From Acidobacteriota bacterium (GTDB lineage: Bacteria; Acidobacteriota; Polarisedimenticolia; Gp22-AA2), in the NCBI GenBank assembly GCA_016202915.1, contig JACQNT010000168.1, forward strand, positions 1 to 5,540: DNA of 5,540 bases. Direction: 5' to 3'. The position numbers were made by a program, and so were the translations under genes. Of this stretch, positions 4,300 to 5,540 are shown piece after piece. Under the pieces are notes generated by a model. That model ran no database searches. It had not been told where the DNA came from and worked only from the letters and a program-made list of their open reading frames with translations. Every line of letters starts with the position of its first letter. Positions within the stretch are counted from its first letter, which is position 1.

Positions 4300-5540
4300 A
4301 TGGCGCATGATCGCATCCTCATCGTCGGCGGCGGGCTGGCCGGCAGCGAAGCCGCCTGGCAGGCGGCGCGGCGGGGCAGGCGCGTCGATCTGTACGAGAT
4401 GCGGCCGGCGCGCGGCACCCCGGTTCACCGCACCGCCGACCTGGCGGAGCTGGTCTGCTCCAACTCGCTGAAGTCGAACCTGCTCGACACCGCCTCCGGC
4501 CTCCTCAAGGAGGAGATGCGGCGCTGCGACTCCCTGGTGATCCGGATCGCCGACAGGGAGAAGGTGCCGGCGGGCGGGGCGCTGGCGGTGGACCGCGACC
4601 GCTTCGCCGCCGGGATCACGGAGGCCATCGGCGCCCTGCCGAACGTCCGGATCATCCGCGAGGAGGTCCGATCGATCCCGGACGAGGGGCCTTGCATCCT
4701 GGCGACGGGGCCGCTCGCCTCGGACGCCATCGCCGCGTCGATCGCCGCCTTCACGGGCCGGGACCACCTGTACTTTTTCGACGCCATCTCGCCGATCGTC
4801 GAGGCCGACACGATCGACCGCGACCGGGTCTTCCTGGCCTCGCGCTACGGCAAGGGAGGGGACGACTACCTCAACTGCCCGCTGACCGAAGAGGAGTACG
4901 ACCGGTTCTACCGGGAGATCCTCGGCGCCGCCGAGGCGCCGACGCCCGAGTACGAACGCGGCATCCGTTATTTCGAGGGGTGCCTGCCGATCGAGGAGAT
5001 GGCGCGGCGCGGCCGCGGGACGCTGCTGTTCGGCCCGATGAAGCCGGTCGGCCTGCTCGATCCGCGCACCGGGAGGCAGCCGTTCGCCGTGGTGCAGCTC
5101 CGCCAGGACACCCTGGCCGCCGATTTCTACTCGATGGTCGGCTTCCAAAATCATCTAAAGTTCGGCGAGCAGGTCCGGATCTTCCGCCTGATCCCGGGGC
5201 TGGAGCGGGCCGAGTTCCCGCGCCTCGGGCAGGTGCACCGCAACTCGTACATCAACGCCCCGGCCATCCTCCTGCCGACGTTCCAGGCACGCCGCCGCCG
5301 CGATCTCTTCTTCGCCGGCCAGATCTCGGGCGTGGAGGGGTATCTTGAATCGGCGGCCTCGGGGCTGATCGCGGGGATCAACGCGGCACGCCTGCTGGAA
5401 GAGGCACCGCCGCTGATCTTCCCCGCCACGACGGCCCTGGGCGCCCTCTCCCGCTACATCTCGTCGGCCGAGGCGGAGAACTACCAGCCGACGAACATCG
5501 CCTTCGGCCTCCTGCCGCCGCTGCCGCGGGACATCCGCGA
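4300..5540 (+). CDS. trmFO: Methylenetetrahydrofolate-tRNA (uracil-54-C5)-methyltransferase TrmFO, partial at the window edge
   Basis: This cytosolic flavoenzyme methylates U54 in the T-loop of tRNA to m5U, taking the one-carbon unit from 5,10-methylenetetrahydrofolate and reducing equivalents through FAD. The frame is open from 4300 to the right edge, giving 413 full codons without a stop. The family is usually about 435-450 residues, so only the C-terminal end is missing. The N-terminal FAD motif is VGGGLAGSEAAW (9-20). The two cysteines used in catalysis in the B. subtilis enzyme (C53, C226) correspond to C53 in LVCSNSLKSN and C228 in FEGCLPIEEMARRG. Other family signatures are YLNCPLTEEEYDRFY (190-204), the GPMKPVGLLDP stretch from about 245, VGFQNHLKFGEQ (282-293), HRNSYINAP (314-322), and FAGQISGVEGYLESAASG (338-355). 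YQPTNIAFGLLPPLP lies near the end. No key residue is missing and no frameshift is seen. It has its own promoter and a structured leader. Downstream partners are outside the window. Confidence 0.96.
   Translation, partial: MAHDRILIVGGGLAGSEAAWQAARRGRRVDLYEMRPARGTPVHRTADLAELVCSNSLKSNLLDTASGLLKEEMRRCDSLVIRIADREKVPAGGALAVDRDRFAAGITEAIGALPNVRIIREEVRSIPDEGPCILATGPLASDAIAASIAAFTGRDHLYFFDAISPIVEADTIDRDRVFLASRYGKGGDDYLNCPLTEEEYDRFYREILGAAEAPTPEYERGIRYFEGCLPIEEMARRGRGTLLFGPMKPVGLLDPRTGRQPFAVVQLRQDTLAADFYSMVGFQNHLKFGEQVRIFRLIPGLERAEFPRLGQVHRNSYINAPAILLPTFQARRRRDLFFAGQISGVEGYLESAASGLIAGINAARLLEEAPPLIFPATTALGALSRYISSAEAENYQPTNIAFGLLPPLPRDIR

Noticed and set aside
4189..5154. Minus-strand open frame (321 codons) antisense to trmFO
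   Set aside because: The plus strand encodes unmistakable TrmFO over the same bases. The antisense product has no recognisable fold.

Overview
The window comes from a G+C-rich bacterial chromosome (roughly two thirds G+C by eye). It holds five genes in strictly alternating orientation, so probably five separate transcripts and no operon. A transmembrane Ser/Thr kinase fused to TPRs beside a folate-dependent TrmFO suggests Acidobacteriota or a deltaproteobacterial-type lineage. That placement is inference from gene content. I see no IS element, CRISPR array, tRNA, rRNA or phage gene.

Layout: bases 1-68 are the last codons of a rightward gene, possibly a glycosyltransferase. At 98-1204 (minus) lies a thioredoxin-reductase-like flavoprotein. 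It has a CxxC redox pair but lacks the usual NADPH-phosphate signature. A 176-base divergent intergenic region (1205-1380) carries a good minus-strand promoter and a weaker plus-strand one. At 1381-3615 (plus) is a 744-residue receptor-like kinase: zinc ribbon, Hanks-type kinase, one membrane span, about ten TPRs. It converges, over a 35-base gap with no recognisable intrinsic terminator, on a 123-residue protein of unknown function (3651-4022, minus). A second divergent region (4023-4299) has a consensus-like promoter on each strand and a very stable 12-bp hairpin in the leader of the last gene. That gene, trmFO, starts at 4300 and runs off the right edge, probably lacking only its last few dozen residues.

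Functionally the genes look independent: redox chemistry, signalling, an unknown small beta-rich protein, and tRNA m5U54 methylation. I found no convincing undescribed multi-gene system. The points most worth a second look are the reductase without its NADPH motif, the kinase without a phosphorylatable activation-loop Thr and with a lone cysteine pair in its TPR domain, the trmFO leader hairpin, and the unassigned small protein.
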